From positions 3,906,001-3,970,000 of the forward strand of contig OZ005702.1 of the NCBI GenBank assembly GCA_963930775.1: a DNA stretch of 64,000 nucleotides. Reading direction: 5' to 3'. Below, piece by piece: positions 28,101 to 35,744 of this stretch. Source of the DNA: Cliona cf. orientalis. Lineage: Eukaryota > Porifera > Demospongiae > Clionaida > Clionaidae. Each line of letters opens with the position of its first letter. Within the stretch, counting starts at the first letter, position 1. A model generated the notes under the pieces. That model did no database searches. It was not told the origin of the DNA and saw nothing but the letters and a program-made list of their open reading frames with translations. Position numbers and translations under genes: made by a program.

Positions 28101-31100
28101 ATGAATCATGCATGGTACGTAACTGTCCTCATCCCTTGGCCTTTATAGTGACAATAGACTGAATTAGCTAAGCAACAGATAGCTGCTTGTACTGTATCAT
28201 AGAGTCTACCGACTCTATAAGTAGGGATGGCACGGATACTCCATATATGTAGTACATTACAAAAATCCAAATATCTCAAAACAGGTAACTTTGTGAGCTT
28301 TCTAAGTGTCAAAATCAGAATCTACAGCAAATTATCTATCTAATAAGACCAAGATCATTCATCAACTCAATTGTATATGCCAGAACCAGATGTTCAAAAA
28401 AATGGCCATTTGTCATTCTTTCTTTCTTTCTTTCTTTCTGTTTTCTTGAGCTAACTCAAGACTAGTCTCACAAGCCACACCCTTCAATCTCCGCACGCGA
28501 GAAAGAGGGTCTGGTAACTTCGCGTACATAGAGTTGTACTGCTGGAATGCTATTAATAATGGACCGTTTTACGTGACGTCACATTAAGTTTAGATTGCGC
28601 GGTGCGCGCTTGCCTAGCATTGCATTCATATAGGCGCGCGATGTTTAATAACAATGCGCGGTTATTGCGCTATGGTAACGCTCAAAAGCTGCAATCTGAT
28701 TGGTCACTCCAGGATCTTGGAGCGTGTACAACTCGATGTACGCGAAGTTACCATACCCTCTTTCTCGCGTGCGGAGATTGAAGGGTGTGGCTTGCGAGAC
28801 TAACTCAAGACTACCATGACCGCTCACCGTAGTTCGAATATGAATCCACTCCTGTGACACTCGTTTTGTGTTATCAGGACAGCAATTTAATTGTGGGTGT
28901 GTCTGATTAGCCATTTTGCCATATAATGCACATGCTTACACGGTGTTGCTATGGTGAAGTCATGTGACCGATGGCAGTGGTGCGCATGCGCCGGCACTTC
29001 CACGATTGATCGAGGACACTTTGCTGATCTGAGCGTGAACTGTCGATTATGGTGGCTACTACCAACAGTAAACTGACTGGCCTATAAAATACGCTCCCGA
29101 AATGGAAGGTTTTCGTCGCTACTTGGTTCTAAACAGCCTTCTAATCTTTCAAGTTTGCCGATCTAGCCAGCTTCAGGATCGAGATAACGAGGGACGTGGC
29201 TTCAATCACAGGTCACTGGTTATCTGAGCTGACTCGAGAATCCCGCTGGTGCGTGTTCAATAGTGTGTAATAAGACGTCAATAGTTATAAAAAGACTGCC
29301 TGGGATTTGCACTTCAGTAGTATTCAAGTTTGAACGTAGTAACCGTGCGGTCACGGTGTGTTTGGGGTACCATAGCTGCCTGACTCAAAGGCTAGGATCG
29401 CACAAATACGCTGAATCAGTGATACACAGCTTCCCTATAATAATAATTGTATTATTGTTGGAGCATGGTTGGATGTAGCTAGGTCCAGAAAAAATTTGTA
29501 ATTGTAGTTGGTTCCATGCATTTCATAACGATGAATAGGCAAACCATAATATCAGGTCACCGTGGTATACGTACAGTCTCATGCCCAGCCTCTGTCCCCA
29601 CAAGAATAAATAGTCAGCTGAACTACCCTGAGGGCACTAAAAAAAAGAACAGTAACAAGTAAAAAAAATAATTGAAAAAAATTGAAGGATGAAATAGGGA
29701 TGGCAGTGCCAAAAAATACACAAACAAGGTTTGTAGGGATAACGTATCACATCCACTAGAGTAGATCATCGAAATCCGGACGGTTTTTATAAAGCAACCC
29801 ATAACTTTCGGACATAACAATGATTTTAAATGATAGAGTACTCAGTAGATAGAGCTACCAGTCAGCTAACGAATGACGCAAACCGTATGTCCCAATCTTC
29901 GTTGCAACGCGTGCAAATTGTGCTCAAAGATACAGTGTTACAAATTTATAAACCGGACCTCCGCTTCAAATCTCGGACATGCTTGCATATTCTATCTTGG
30001 TGATGATCAGAATCGGTCAACGCTGCTACAGGTACATGCACTAGCAGCTAACTCCGGTCCACCATTTCGATCGTGTTTAGCCACGCCCACCAGTGGGACT
30101 CCACCCAATCATTTTCGATGAATCGGACGCAAATAGAGGATGACTACTGGCTAGCTCCACTTGTAAGCTAAAGAAAGTTGTAGGAAGCATGGAATCATTT
30201 AGTATATGGCCTACCATGACCATGATTCCGACCAAACTCATCTAAAACTGCATGTCCGGGATTCGACGATATCCGATGATTGGTAAATTACTCTATACAT
30301 CCCTACGCTTGCTTTTTGAGTAGCCGTGCATACACATTATATATGGGACACATGCAGGAATGTTGGATCAATATCAAAATATAGCGATACTTTACATACT
30401 GAATCAGAAGTGTATGATGTTAATTATCGAGAAAAGCAAGCATAGGGATGTATAGTGGATGTGATACGTTATCCCTACAAACCTTGTTTGTCACTGCCAT
30501 CCCTACTTCATCCATCAATTTTATTCAATTGTTTTTTATACTTGTGTACTATGGATCGAAGAGAGTAGAGGGGGTATCCCAATCCTCCCCCTCTACTATT
30601 AAAGTCTATGAGCGAAAGCTCACCCTCTCCATGATTTACATCACCCTAGTAATATAGTATTTTTATGATCTGAATTAACTTGTCTATTGCACCTGCTTCA
30701 GTTGTCTAATGTGTTGGTGCAGGAAATATCACAGGAAGCATTGCAGTATAGTTACTTAGCTGCACTGAGATCACGAGAGAGTGCAATATGAATAACAGTG
30801 GAAAACATGCAGTAGCTAATTTTGCCCGTGATATTAACTAGTTACTTTTAAATAATAACAAGTATAAAAAACAATAAAATTGAAGGATGAAGTAGGGATG
30901 GCAGGATCAAAAAGTACACGAACAAGATTTGTAAGGCATAAGCATCTGCTATACATCCCTTCGCTTGCTTTTCTCGATTATTATGCACCTAGCTATTAAT
31001 GATGTATTTGTCGAGTGTGGCATGTGGGAGACATTCAGGTTATTCTCTGGTGGTCACAATGGTTCAGGATAGTCAGTTTTGATTCAGTTGCATTTAATTT

Positions 31101-33567
31101 CTGCACCCCTCAAAAAGCAAGCGTAGGGATGTATAGCAGATGCTTATGCCTTACAAATCTTGTTCGTGTACTTTTTGATCCTGCCATCCCTACTTCATCC
31201 TTCAGATTTATTGTTTTTTATACTTGTTACTGTTCTTTTTTATTGCTCTTAGCATAATTTATCAATGCCATCTTAAATGGCTTGCTCATTCAACTCTCAG
31301 TATAATTAAGTAGCTAGTAGATGGGAGGTACCGAAGTTCGCGCGTGCGCGCAAAGTCTTAGCCACTCCCTTCAAGGTGGCTGACAAAGTCTGAGGCTGCC
31401 CAGGTAGCGGTGTGTCTCTTCAAGTTGTGAACTGGCTTGTTTCAATATGCGGCTGACTGCTGAGGCCGGGAGCCTCTTGATAACTAAGCTATAGCTAGCT
31501 AGCGCGGGAGAGCCTGGCGCCTAGCTCGAAGCTAGAACTGAGCGCCGTGAGTGTCTGAGCAGGGTGGTCTGAGCGCTGAGCGATCAAGCTCGAGCCAGGC
31601 CAGTTACATTGTACGCGTTCCGGTATCGCCGCAGTTCATGCTGCATTGCACGCGCCACGCCCCTGACCGTAGTCACATGATTTCACCATAGCAACATATT
31701 CTGAGCATGCACATTGTATGACAAAATGGCGTATCGGACACACCCACTAGTTAATGCGCCGCCACTATTTCGTATAGCTGTCGAGATAACGCCAAATAAA
31801 CGTGCCATGGACCTGCGCGCTACAAAATAGAGTGGATTTATACGAGAACTAAGGCGAGCGGTCCAGACAGTCTTGAGTTAGCCCTGATAATGAAAAAGAT
31901 AGAAAGAAAGAAGAAAGAATGAGAAATGGGCTATTTTTCAAATATCTGGTTCTGGCATGTACAATTGTTTTGATGAATAATCTTGGTCTTGCTAGATGCA
32001 CAATTTGCTGGAGATTCTGATTTTCACACTTAGAAATTTCACAAAATTACCTATTTTGAGATATTTGGGTATTTGTAATGTATTACATATATTATGGCAT
32101 ATCCGGGCCATCCCTACTCTTATAGAGTCTACCGACTCTATGATAGTTATCATAAATTTCTATTGCTGAATTAATAGTTCTGATGATACATATGAAGAGA
32201 TTAATCTTGTTGGTGAATTGGATAAAGAGGTGAGGGTGAGGGTGAAGCTGTAAGTATATATAATCCCTCAAATATCAATTGATGTGTTTTGCCAGTTAGA
32301 TGATTTTGAGGAGATCGTCCTCACAGGTCCAAGTACAACACTACCTAATTGTCGTCTTCACAATCGTGAGAAATGTACCTATCCCTTGGGAAAGGACTCT
32401 TTGTCTCCCAGGGATCCAGATGATGTGGTGTGCCATAGTGAACTGTATGAATTTAGTTCTCAAGAGAATCCTCAGACAAATGGTACTGCATGCTTTGAGT
32501 TCAGTTGGTCATAACAGTGTTAGATCATTCTCAAATACAGAACACGATGTAACAGTGGACCAGTATCATTCTCAAATTGGCAGTAATACTCACAAAACAT
32601 CTAGCAGTAAAAATATGAACAATGCAACAGATCAGGACTCAGAATCCTGTAACTGTAGCTCAGCATCTCACCAGTCGGTGCCTCCTAAATGGACTAGGTA
32701 TTATAATTTAGCTTCGGTGTGCAGGTGCGAGGGTTATGTGTGTGCATCTGTATGGCTGTTTCTGTGCGAACAATCACGTATTACATACTATCTGGTAAGC
32801 AGGGTGATATATATCCTAGCTCATTTCCTCCCAGCTCCTTCTATGACTGTATGTGTGCTCTGTTATCCTGCAAGTAGTTTGGTGCTCTACTATACTAACT
32901 TGTTCAGTGTGCCAGGCTTTTGCACAGTTATTAACAGTGCTTCATTTTTGTTACATTTACTAATACTTATCCAACAGGAAGCAAGACAAACTAATACTCC
33001 AAATGTGCTTAAAATCACAAGGTGATGAATCCAGTTTAAACAAAGCTATGACTGAGATTGCGTCTTCTCTGGATTGTGATATCAGAGATGTAAGCAAACC
33101 TTGCCCAGACACCAATCTTATATCATGGGTAGCTTCAATGTGCACATTGTACTTCCCATATTATTATGGAAAGTTGTAACCACCCCTGTGCAAATTTGTG
33201 AGAAAATACCACTCTGAGAAGGTGATCGACCTTGATTATTTGGATTGAATGCATGCTTATACGATAATAATATTCTCATGACATTGTAGTAGTTACTGGT
33301 TTCATCATTATTAATGGATGATTCGCAGAAGCATTTTTGTCTTGTATAGAATATAATAGACTGATTTTAGTGTACAGTGGGGCATGCAGGGAGGTTACGA
33401 TACCTCTTATTAAAAATTAATTGGTACCTTACTTATGCTATAGGTTTGAAATTCTATTTTGGGGGTAACATGATCATAATATTAATGATATCATGTTTGT
33501 GTTACACATACAGGTTTATTCAAGATTTCAAGAACTATTGGCACTCTTCAAGAATTCTAATCAGTAA
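32..33567 (+). CDS. GON4L: GON4L (gon-4-like) orthologue, 5'-partial, 31 exons
   Basis: Nuclear transcriptional co-regulator; in vertebrates GON4L works with YY1/SIN3-type repressor complexes in cell-cycle and developmental control (family knowledge). Exons: 32-136, 2662-2748, 5342-5510, 7575-7849, 8007-8079, 8693-8797, 8849-8986, 10150-10190, 11541-11617, 12070-12208, 13410-13496, 16143-16179, 16835-16963, 17653-17757, 18946-19006, 19067-19154, 23305-23361, 23643-23682, 23736-23773, 23834-24096, 24509-24587, 24650-24700, 25294-25383, 26755-26853, 26913-26966, 27032-27118, 27177-27268, 32178-32229, 32296-32697, 32978-33089, 33514-33567. Every junction is GT-AG and phase-compatible except inside 32296-32697, where the frame must shift. 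The exons encode about 1,050-1,090 residues and end in TAA at 33565. Order follows vertebrate GON4L: acidic N-terminus, conserved core, PAH pair, SANT. The long poorly conserved region before the PAH pair in vertebrates is much shorter here. The 5' end lies before the window. Confidence 0.93.
582..924. mobile_element. TA-duplicating MITE, CTGTAAACTCTGG / CCAGAGTATACGG ends
   Basis: Inverted ends CTGTAAACTCTGGTTATTAA and the complement ending TATACGG, with TA at both flanks (580-581, 925-926). Belongs to the AAGCGCATGCGCTT sub-group also at 3230, 10957 and 55203. Lies in the first visible GON4L intron (137-2661). Confidence 0.75.
1109..1452. mobile_element. CAGGG-ended element with G-tract
   Basis: Left end CAGGGCTTCATTT, right end AAATGAAGGCCTG (inverted). 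Just inside the left end is a run of about 14 G, then further G- and C-runs. Flanks ACTAG / ACTAC suggest a 5-bp duplication with one mismatch. Same architecture as 20287 and 47598. Confidence 0.65.
1453..2661. other. GON4L intron, mostly unassigned
   Basis: Holds a fragment at about 1935-2012 (AGAGGGGGCA...GCGAAGGCTC) that recurs at 30555, 34939 and 35503. Also holds TACATG-rich stretches and an isolated tRNA T-arm-like sequence at about 2168. No coding exon seen. Confidence 0.4.
3011..3169. mobile_element. 159-bp TA-duplicating MITE (CCGTGTTTATG ends)
   Basis: CCGTGTTTATG at the left and CATAAACACGG at the right after allowing a small change, TA on both sides. Carries GGTAAAGGTCGTCAC at 3068. 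Confidence 0.8.
3230..3590. mobile_element. TA-duplicating MITE, CCGTTGAAACTGG ends
   Basis: CCGTTGAAACTGGTTGTTAA and the inverted CTTAACAACCAGTTTCTATGG-type right end, TA flanks. A close relative lies at 10957-11304. Confidence 0.8.
3744..4618. mobile_element. CAGGGTTCTCCCCA-ended element, TACATT duplication, with nested TA element
   Basis: CAGGGTTCTCCCCA and TGGGGAGAACCCTG are perfect inverses, flanked by TACATT on both sides (3738-3743, 4619-4624). The element at 3894-4567 is inserted within it. Confidence 0.8.
3894..4567. mobile_element. CCGTGTTTATGC-ended TA element nested in 3744-4618
   Basis: CCGTGTTTATGCTAATAGAA at the left and TTCTATTAGAATAAACACGG at the right, TA flanks. Contains an exact tandem copy of a 36-bp unit at about 4162-4233. 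Related in ends, not interior, to 3011-3169. Confidence 0.8.
5595..5880. repeat. 286-bp near-perfect hairpin
   Basis: Left arm begins TGTAGTACAGCACCTCTCC and is matched by its inverse ending at 5880. Arms of about 130 bp pair around a short centre near 5735. Probably a foldback MITE; no clear target duplication. Confidence 0.85.
6735..6841. repeat. Hairpin with a duplicated right arm
   Basis: AGTTATCTGTCAGTGAGTGA...GAGCCC on the left is followed by two successive inverse arms. The structure is one left arm and two alternative right arms. Confidence 0.85.
7010..7516. repeat. Two direct copies of a ~215-bp unit, each starting with a hairpin
   Basis: 7010-7223 and 7291-7516 are near-identical. 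Each begins CTTGTATTGGCC...GGCCAATACAAG (a 26-nt hairpin) and contains GTGTCACTGTGTACACTAAC. About 67 bp of unique DNA separates them. Local duplication inside a GON4L intron. Confidence 0.85.
9120..9650. repeat. Fragment of a larger interspersed repeat (family H)
   Basis: Shares TTCTCTGAC/AGTAGC..., GGGAACACGTGAAG and the end motif AATTGCTACTGGG with copies at about 40900-41390, 43930-44340 and 46900-47410. Boundaries are not resolved. Lies in a GON4L intron. Confidence 0.5.
10957..11304. mobile_element. AAACTGGTTGTTAAG MITE, copy 2
   Basis: Inverted AAACTGGTTGTTAAGCGC / GCGCTTAACAACCAGTTT, right end CTACGG-TA. The left terminus has decayed. A short hairpin (GGGACTATACATTATC...) is inserted near 11036-11090. 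Confidence 0.7.
11541..23773 (+). CDS. GON4L: GON4L exons 9-19: conserved central domain
   Basis: About 286 residues. Exons 10-11 join as WIQIQQ-HFQLLMQTFV, matching the family's MQQHVQLLTQ helix. Exon 14 (PVQDVLMDYALFWENPNILP) matches the region before vertebrate PELLP. Exon 15 ends SAEEDY and exon 16 begins LLILGMDHYG (vertebrate AEDNLLALGLKHF); this fixes the exon 16 acceptor at 19067, because the downstream AG at 19080 would give a stop. Exons 17 (LQLRVKNQCSNRTGDNAIK) and 18 (HYRKTKAVKIPFK) match the RIKNLN...DNIIKFYKKTK segment and were found only by phase and homology. They lie beyond a 4.1-kb intron filled with nested transposons. Exon 11 could alternatively stop at 13442; both choices keep frame, but GTGAGT at 13497 is the better donor and the extra residues look family-like. 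Confidence 0.9.
12298..12767. mobile_element. TA element, CCGTGTAGCGGGAAATTTTC ends
   Basis: CCGTGTAGCGGGAAATTTTC left and its inverse ending TATTCGG right, TA on both sides. Ends resemble 18461-18906 but the interiors differ. Confidence 0.8.
13918..15417 (+). mobile_element. CATCCCTAC composite repeat (family F), copy 1
   Basis: Starts ACAAGTATAAAAAACAATTG, has GTAGGGATGGCA and its inverse in a foldback near 13960-14270. It continues through a (GAAA)n tract near 15165 to GAGTCTACCGACTCTATGA, which ends it. Other copies: 28193-30545 (minus), 30857-32146, 58366-62238 (each with or without insertions) and a fragment at 36262-36940. Contains no recognisable protein. Confidence 0.75.
15690..15925. 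repeat. G-rich tract with quadruplex potential
   Basis: Plus strand has repeated runs of 4-9 G at 15708-15723 and 15884-15922. It lies in the large GON4L intron before exon 12. Could form G-quadruplexes in the GON4L transcript; inference. Confidence 0.6.
16288..16659. mobile_element. 372-bp MITE with TTAA target duplication
   Basis: AGGTGCTCTGAAACAG left and its inverse CGTTTCAGAGCACCT right, flanked by TTAA on both sides (16284-16287, 16660-16663). TTAA duplication is typical of piggyBac and Kolobok-type elements. In the GON4L intron after exon 12. Confidence 0.85.
17814..17930. repeat. Tandem duplication, 2 x ~59 bp
   Basis: TGTTACAGTAGAT then a GTCGTTTTGCTAA-type stretch occurs twice head to tail with a few differences. 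In the intron after exon 14. Confidence 0.8.
18020..18440 (+). repeat. TTACCCC...CTCTAGTT repeat, copy 1
   Basis: About 420 bp, begins TTACCCCGC(A)CGCATGCGCAAG and ends GCTCTACAGCGCTCTAGTT with no inverted ends. Two more copies lie at 25441-25855 and 25856-26477. Class unknown. Confidence 0.7.
18461..18906. mobile_element. TA element, CCATATAGCGGGTAATTTTC ends
   Basis: CCATATAGCGGGTAATTTTC left, inverse ending GCTATACAG right, TA flanks. Contains GGTAAAGGTCGTC at 18560. It abuts exon 15 and may contribute sequence upstream of its acceptor. Confidence 0.75.
20412..21143. mobile_element. CCGTATTTATTCGAATAG element (level 3), TA duplication proven by empty site
   Basis: CCGTATTTATTCGAATAG and CTATTCGAATAAATACGG ends, TA flanks. 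The copy at 47598 has AGTAAATAAATCAC at the insertion point, so the target duplication is TA. Contains 20686-21021. A relative with decayed ends occupies about 52125-53160. Confidence 0.9.
20686..21021. mobile_element. CATAGTTGCCAAGTGTCCC element (level 4), 6-bp duplication
   Basis: CATAGTTGCCAAGTGTCCC left, CTTGGCAACTATG right, CAAAGG on both sides. A second copy at 27556-27889 is flanked by CATTCG on both sides, confirming a 6-bp duplication. Confidence 0.85.
21240..21690. mobile_element. CCATAGGACTGGTATGTTATG element (level 3), TA duplication
   Basis: Left end CCATAGGACTGGTATG; right end CATACCAATCCTACGG, TA flanks. Inserted in 20287-22611 next to another CCGTA element. The intact copy reads TATATTATTATGG across the junction. 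Confidence 0.8.
21698..22557. mobile_element. CCGTATAGTGGGATATTTTC element split by another CCGTA element
   Basis: After removing 21705-22351 and one TA, the left end reads CCGTATAGTGGGATATTTTC, the imperfect inverse of the right end (AAAGTTTACCGCTATACGG). The TA used by the inner insertion lies inside the outer element's own terminus. Confidence 0.75.
21705..22351. mobile_element. CCGTATAGCTCCAAATTTTC element nested in a CCGTA terminus
   Basis: CCGTATAGCTCCAAATTTTC left, GAAAATTTGGAGCTATACGG right, perfect inverses, TA flanks. Interior differs from its neighbours. Confidence 0.85.
23834..27268 (+). CDS. GON4L: GON4L exons 20-27: basic linker and two PAH repeats
   Basis: Exon 20 (263 nt) encodes a Lys/Glu-rich linker (KRKIEKDKQVNEYEKKREKE) that probably forms a coiled coil, then a Ser/Thr/Lys stretch. 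It must splice at AG|GTGAAT (24096/24097) because the next in-frame codon is a stop. Exons 21-24 form the first PAH repeat: LLFAAGLEASDPDVRFAINY, VYQVFLDTLLKA, IFEEVNKVLKSWPHLVKLFL, EFLTPEDCIG. Exons 25-27 form the second (SFARNLQEKF, VVTKLQEL, HEELVRDLRQFLYELGP). In vertebrate GON4L, PAH repeats are proposed SIN3-like protein-interaction modules. Introns here are 59-65 nt except 24097-24508, 24701-25293 and 25384-26754, the last expanded by repeats. Confidence 0.9.
24701..25293. other. AT-rich GON4L intron, nothing recognised
   Basis: Between PAH exons 22 and 23. No inverted-repeat element, exon or long open frame seen. Confidence 0.4.
25441..26477 (+). repeat. TTACCCC...CTCTAGTT repeat, copies 2 and 3 in tandem
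   Basis: 25441-25855 and 25856-26477 are head-to-tail copies of the unit at 18020-18440; the third is more diverged. GGTAAAGGTCGTCAA occurs at 26152. Lies in the intron between PAH exons 23 and 24. Confidence 0.7.
27349..28165 (+). repeat. GGGGTGAGCC repeat (family G), copy 1
   Basis: Begins with a GGGGYGAGCCTGAGCGAGCCCC hairpin-like start, then CACTAATC...GATACGTCAA and GTAAAGATCGTCAA. Other copies are 34069-34904 and 35036-35480. Interrupted by 27556-27889. Confidence 0.7.
27556..27889. mobile_element. CATAGTTACCAACTGTCCC element, CATTCG duplication
   Basis: Second copy of the 20686 family. CATTCG at 27550-27555 and 27890-27895; intact family-G copies have CCATTCGAGTAG here. Confidence 0.85.
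28463..28802. mobile_element. TAGTCTC...GAGACTA MITE, 9-bp duplication ACTCAAGAC
   Basis: TAGTCTCACAAGCCACACCC left, inverse right. Perfect 9-bp flanks at 28454-28462 and 28803-28811. Uninterrupted family F copies carry a single ACTCAAGAC. The 9-bp duplication is the hallmark of Mutator-like elements. Confidence 0.9.
29759..30293. mobile_element. GAGTA...TACTC MITE, TA duplication
   Basis: GAGTAGATCATCG / GGTAAATTACTC short ends. Family F reads CCACTATACATCCC here when empty, so TA is duplicated. Mariner-like target choice; no transposase. Confidence 0.75.
30546..30660. repeat. AGAGGGGG...GCGAAAGCTC fragment
   Basis: Short repeat shared with 34939-35037, 35503-35615 and 1935-2012, always ending GATTTACATCACCCTAGTAA in the first three. 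Confidence 0.55.
30857..32146 (+). mobile_element. Family F composite repeat, copy 3, with a strong foldback
   Basis: ACAAGTATAAAAAACAAT left, CTACCGACTCTATGA right. Positions about 30875-30985 and 31110-31220 are inverse arms around a ~120-bp loop. It fills the intron just before GON4L exon 28. Confidence 0.75.
32178..33567 (+). CDS. GON4L: GON4L exons 28-31: acidic linker, SANT/Myb-like domain and stop
   Basis: Exon 28 reads TYEEINLVGELDKE and exon 29 opens LDDFEEIVLTG, resembling the acidic FEE repeats that precede the C-terminal domain in vertebrates. Exon 29 ends PPKWTR and splices at phase 2 to KQDKLILQMCLKSQG (exon 30), then VYSRFQELLALFK (exon 31). Together these make a SANT/Myb-like helix-turn-helix equivalent to the C-terminal domain of GON4L. 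TAA lies at 33565-33567. The first and second halves of exon 29 are in different frames: the first runs to a stop at 32512-32514, the second is open to 32697. No AATAAA was seen just downstream. Confidence 0.88.
32296..32697 (+). other. Frame discontinuity inside GON4L exon 29
   Basis: The reading frame entering at 32296 ends at a stop at 32512. The frame needed to leave at 32697 into the SANT exon is one base out. Two removals restore it exactly: a 22-nt GT...AG segment at 32480-32501, or a 130-nt segment 32327-32456 with a weak GTCCAA donor. A one-base assembly error is a third possibility. Confidence 0.6.
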
Positions 33568-33679
33568 TAATATAATATTATAGTACATGTATATTTATTG
33601 TCTATCATTTTCAATCATGATACCAAAGTTGATTATTATCACTCTTCCTCCCTCCTTGGCTGGGCCTCGAGACTAGTTT

Positions 33680-33890
33680 TGGGGGGGGGGGGGGGTGGGG
33701 TGGGGTGGGAACACACATTAGTCTTGTCCCCAGACCCCACCCCCAAAAGGAGGAATTAAGGGTCTGGTACACATTGAGCGCTTTCTGGGGCTTGCTGACA
33801 TGGCATTTCTGAATTCTGTTGCACCAATCAGATTCATGCCATGTGGCTTGCACGTGGTTATCATGTGACACCACACTATATATAGCCAGC
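33680..33890. repeat. G-tract and CCCCAGACCCC repeat fragment
   Basis: 14-G run at 33680-33694, then TAGTCTTGTCCCCAGACCCC and a body related to 50591-50838 and 52432-53061. First material after the GON4L stop codon. Confidence 0.6.
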
Positions 33891-33901
33891 CAAGTATTGC
33901 T

Positions 33902-33958
33902 TAGTCTCGTGCCCAGACCCCACTCTTCTTTTGGGGTCTGGGCACGAGATCGAGACTA
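33902..33958. mobile_element. 57-bp minimal MITE with perfect 9-bp duplication AGTATTGCT
   Basis: TAGTCTCGTGCCCAGACCCC immediately facing its inverse, ending GAGACTA, with almost no interior. Flanks 33893-33901 and 33959-33967 are identical. The smallest member of the 9-bp family in the window. Confidence 0.85.
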
Positions 33959-34068
33959 AGTATTGCTGCACGTGAGAGGTGTATGTTGATGTGTTGTCAT
34001 GACGATCACATGACATGCTGCATCCTGTGCACCTGCGATGTACAAAGGGCCCCCTATAAGCCCTTGAT

Positions 34069-34904
34069 AATTGGGGCGAGCCTGAGCGAGCCCCACACTA
34101 ATCAGTGCTACGAGAAAATCGCTGCACTTATGTATGTACCGTATTGTCTCTAATTTAACGGACATCTCTAATTATCCGGACACCATTTTGAATTATTTAT
34201 TTACCTCTAATTACACCGGACAGTCAACGAAGTACGAATTTTTGTTGTTCTAATCATCCGGACATCGTTGTTCTAATGCGGACAGCTCGGCTAGCGCGCT
34301 ACCTATACCCATATCAGTGTATGAAGGAGGCGAATTGTTCTCGTTCCCACCATGAACAGGGAGCTCCAGGTACCGTCTCGTTTACTCGATCTCTGCAGCT
34401 GGTCGATCGCACGCCCATTTGACCGAATGCGCATGCGTGAAAGCGTGTTCTAATTCATCGGACACTTCGAACGCCAACAATTTTCGTGTGTTCTAATTAT
34501 AGCGGACATTGGCCAAAATAATTATTTTTCTGGTGTCCGTTAAATTAGAGGTAATACGGTATGTAGCGATACGTCAAACACGTGCTCGCTAGGTCATAGC
34601 GCATGCGCATAATCATTGCGGTAAAGATCGTCAAAGTTGGCCGCGCTAACTCTAAATAAAGCTCACCAAAAGATGCAGCTTTGAGTAGACTGCTAGAAAA
34701 CAAGAAAAGGTAAGGCATCAGTACAAGTATCTACAGGAAAATTGAAGGCTAGGCTGCAAGGACTGCTAATTTCAGTAACTAGCTAGCTGTACAATTCTGT
34801 AGCCACATAAGCTTACATGATTGTAGTAGTCAGAGTAGCCTCAGTGGCTGGGGATGAATCATGCATGCTCCTCATCCCTTGGTCTTTATAGTGACAATAT
34901 AGAC
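34069..34904 (+). repeat. Family G repeat, copy 2, with nested CCGTA element
   Basis: GGGGCGAGCCTGAGCGAGCC start; interrupted at 34139-34559. Intergenic between GON4L and GTF2E1. Confidence 0.7.
34139..34559. mobile_element. CCGTATTGTCTCTAATTTAA element, TA duplication proven by empty site
   Basis: Left end CCGTATTGTCTCTAATTTAA, right end TTAAATTAGAGGTAATACGG. Family G copy 3 (35089) reads GTATGTATGTAGCG at the empty site, so TA is the duplication. The interior has many TCCGGACA words. Confidence 0.9.
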
Positions 34905-35035
34905 TGAGTCAGCTCAGCAACAGATAGCTGCTTGTACTAGAGGGGGCATCCCAATCCTCTACCGCTACTATTTAATGGAGTTCATAATGTTATGAGCGAA
35001 GTCTCGCCCCCTTGATGATTTACATCACCCTAGTA

Positions 35036-35480
35036 ATTGGGGCGAGCCCCACACTAATCAGTACTACAAGAAAATCGCTGTACTTCTGTATGTATGTAGC
35101 GATACGTCAAGCACGTGCTCGCTAGCTCATAGCGCATGCGCATAATCATTGCGGTAAGATCGTCAACGTTGGCCGCGCTACTAACTCTAAATGCAGCTCA
35201 CCAAAAGATGCAGCTCGCACCCATTCGAGTAGACGGCTAGAAAACAAAAAAAGGTAAGGTATCGGTACAAGTATCTACAGCAAAATTGAAGGTTTGGGTG
35301 CAAGGACTACTAATTTCAGTAGCTAGCTAGCTATACAATTCTGTAGCCACATACATTGTAGTCAGTCAGAGTAGCCTGAGTGCTGCCTCAGTGGCAAAAC
35401 TCCCGACGTACTGGGGATGAATCGTGCATGCTCCTCATCCCTTGGTCTTTATAGTGACAATATAGACTGAGTCAGCTGAG
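35036..35480 (+). repeat. Family G repeat, copy 3
   Basis: GGGGCGAGCCCCACACTAATC to GTGACAATATAGACTGAGTC. Serves as the empty site for the insertion in copy 2. Contains GCGCATGCGC at 35131. Confidence 0.7.
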
Positions 35481-35744
35481 CAACAGATAGCTGTTTGTAC
35501 TAGAGGGGCATCCCAATCCTCCCCTCTACTATTAATTTTAATAATATTAAGTTTATAATAATTATTATTATGAGCGAAGGCTCGCCCCCTCGATGATTTA
35601 CATCAACCTAGTAATATTATTATGTATGTGTACCAGACCCTTTGCTCCTTTTGGGGGTGGAGGCTGCATGCCATGGGGATGAGACTGTGCTAGTGGCTGT
35701 TAGCTAAAATGCTTGCGATGTCCAAATCTGAAGCTGGAACGGAG

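Larger units (their letters stand above)
28193..30545 (-). mobile_element. Family F composite repeat, copy 2, carrying two insertions
   Basis: Runs from TCATAGAGTCTACCGACTCT to TTTTTTATACTTGT in inverse orientation to copy 1. Holds the 9-bp-duplicating element at 28463-28802 and the TA element at 29759-30293. Flanks GTACT/GTACT hint at a 5-bp duplication. Confidence 0.75.

Noticed and set aside
32300..33025. 241-codon frame taken as a separate gene
   Set aside because: It mixes GON4L exon 29, an intron and part of exon 30 in the wrong frame; only about 32480-32697 of it is used by GON4L.
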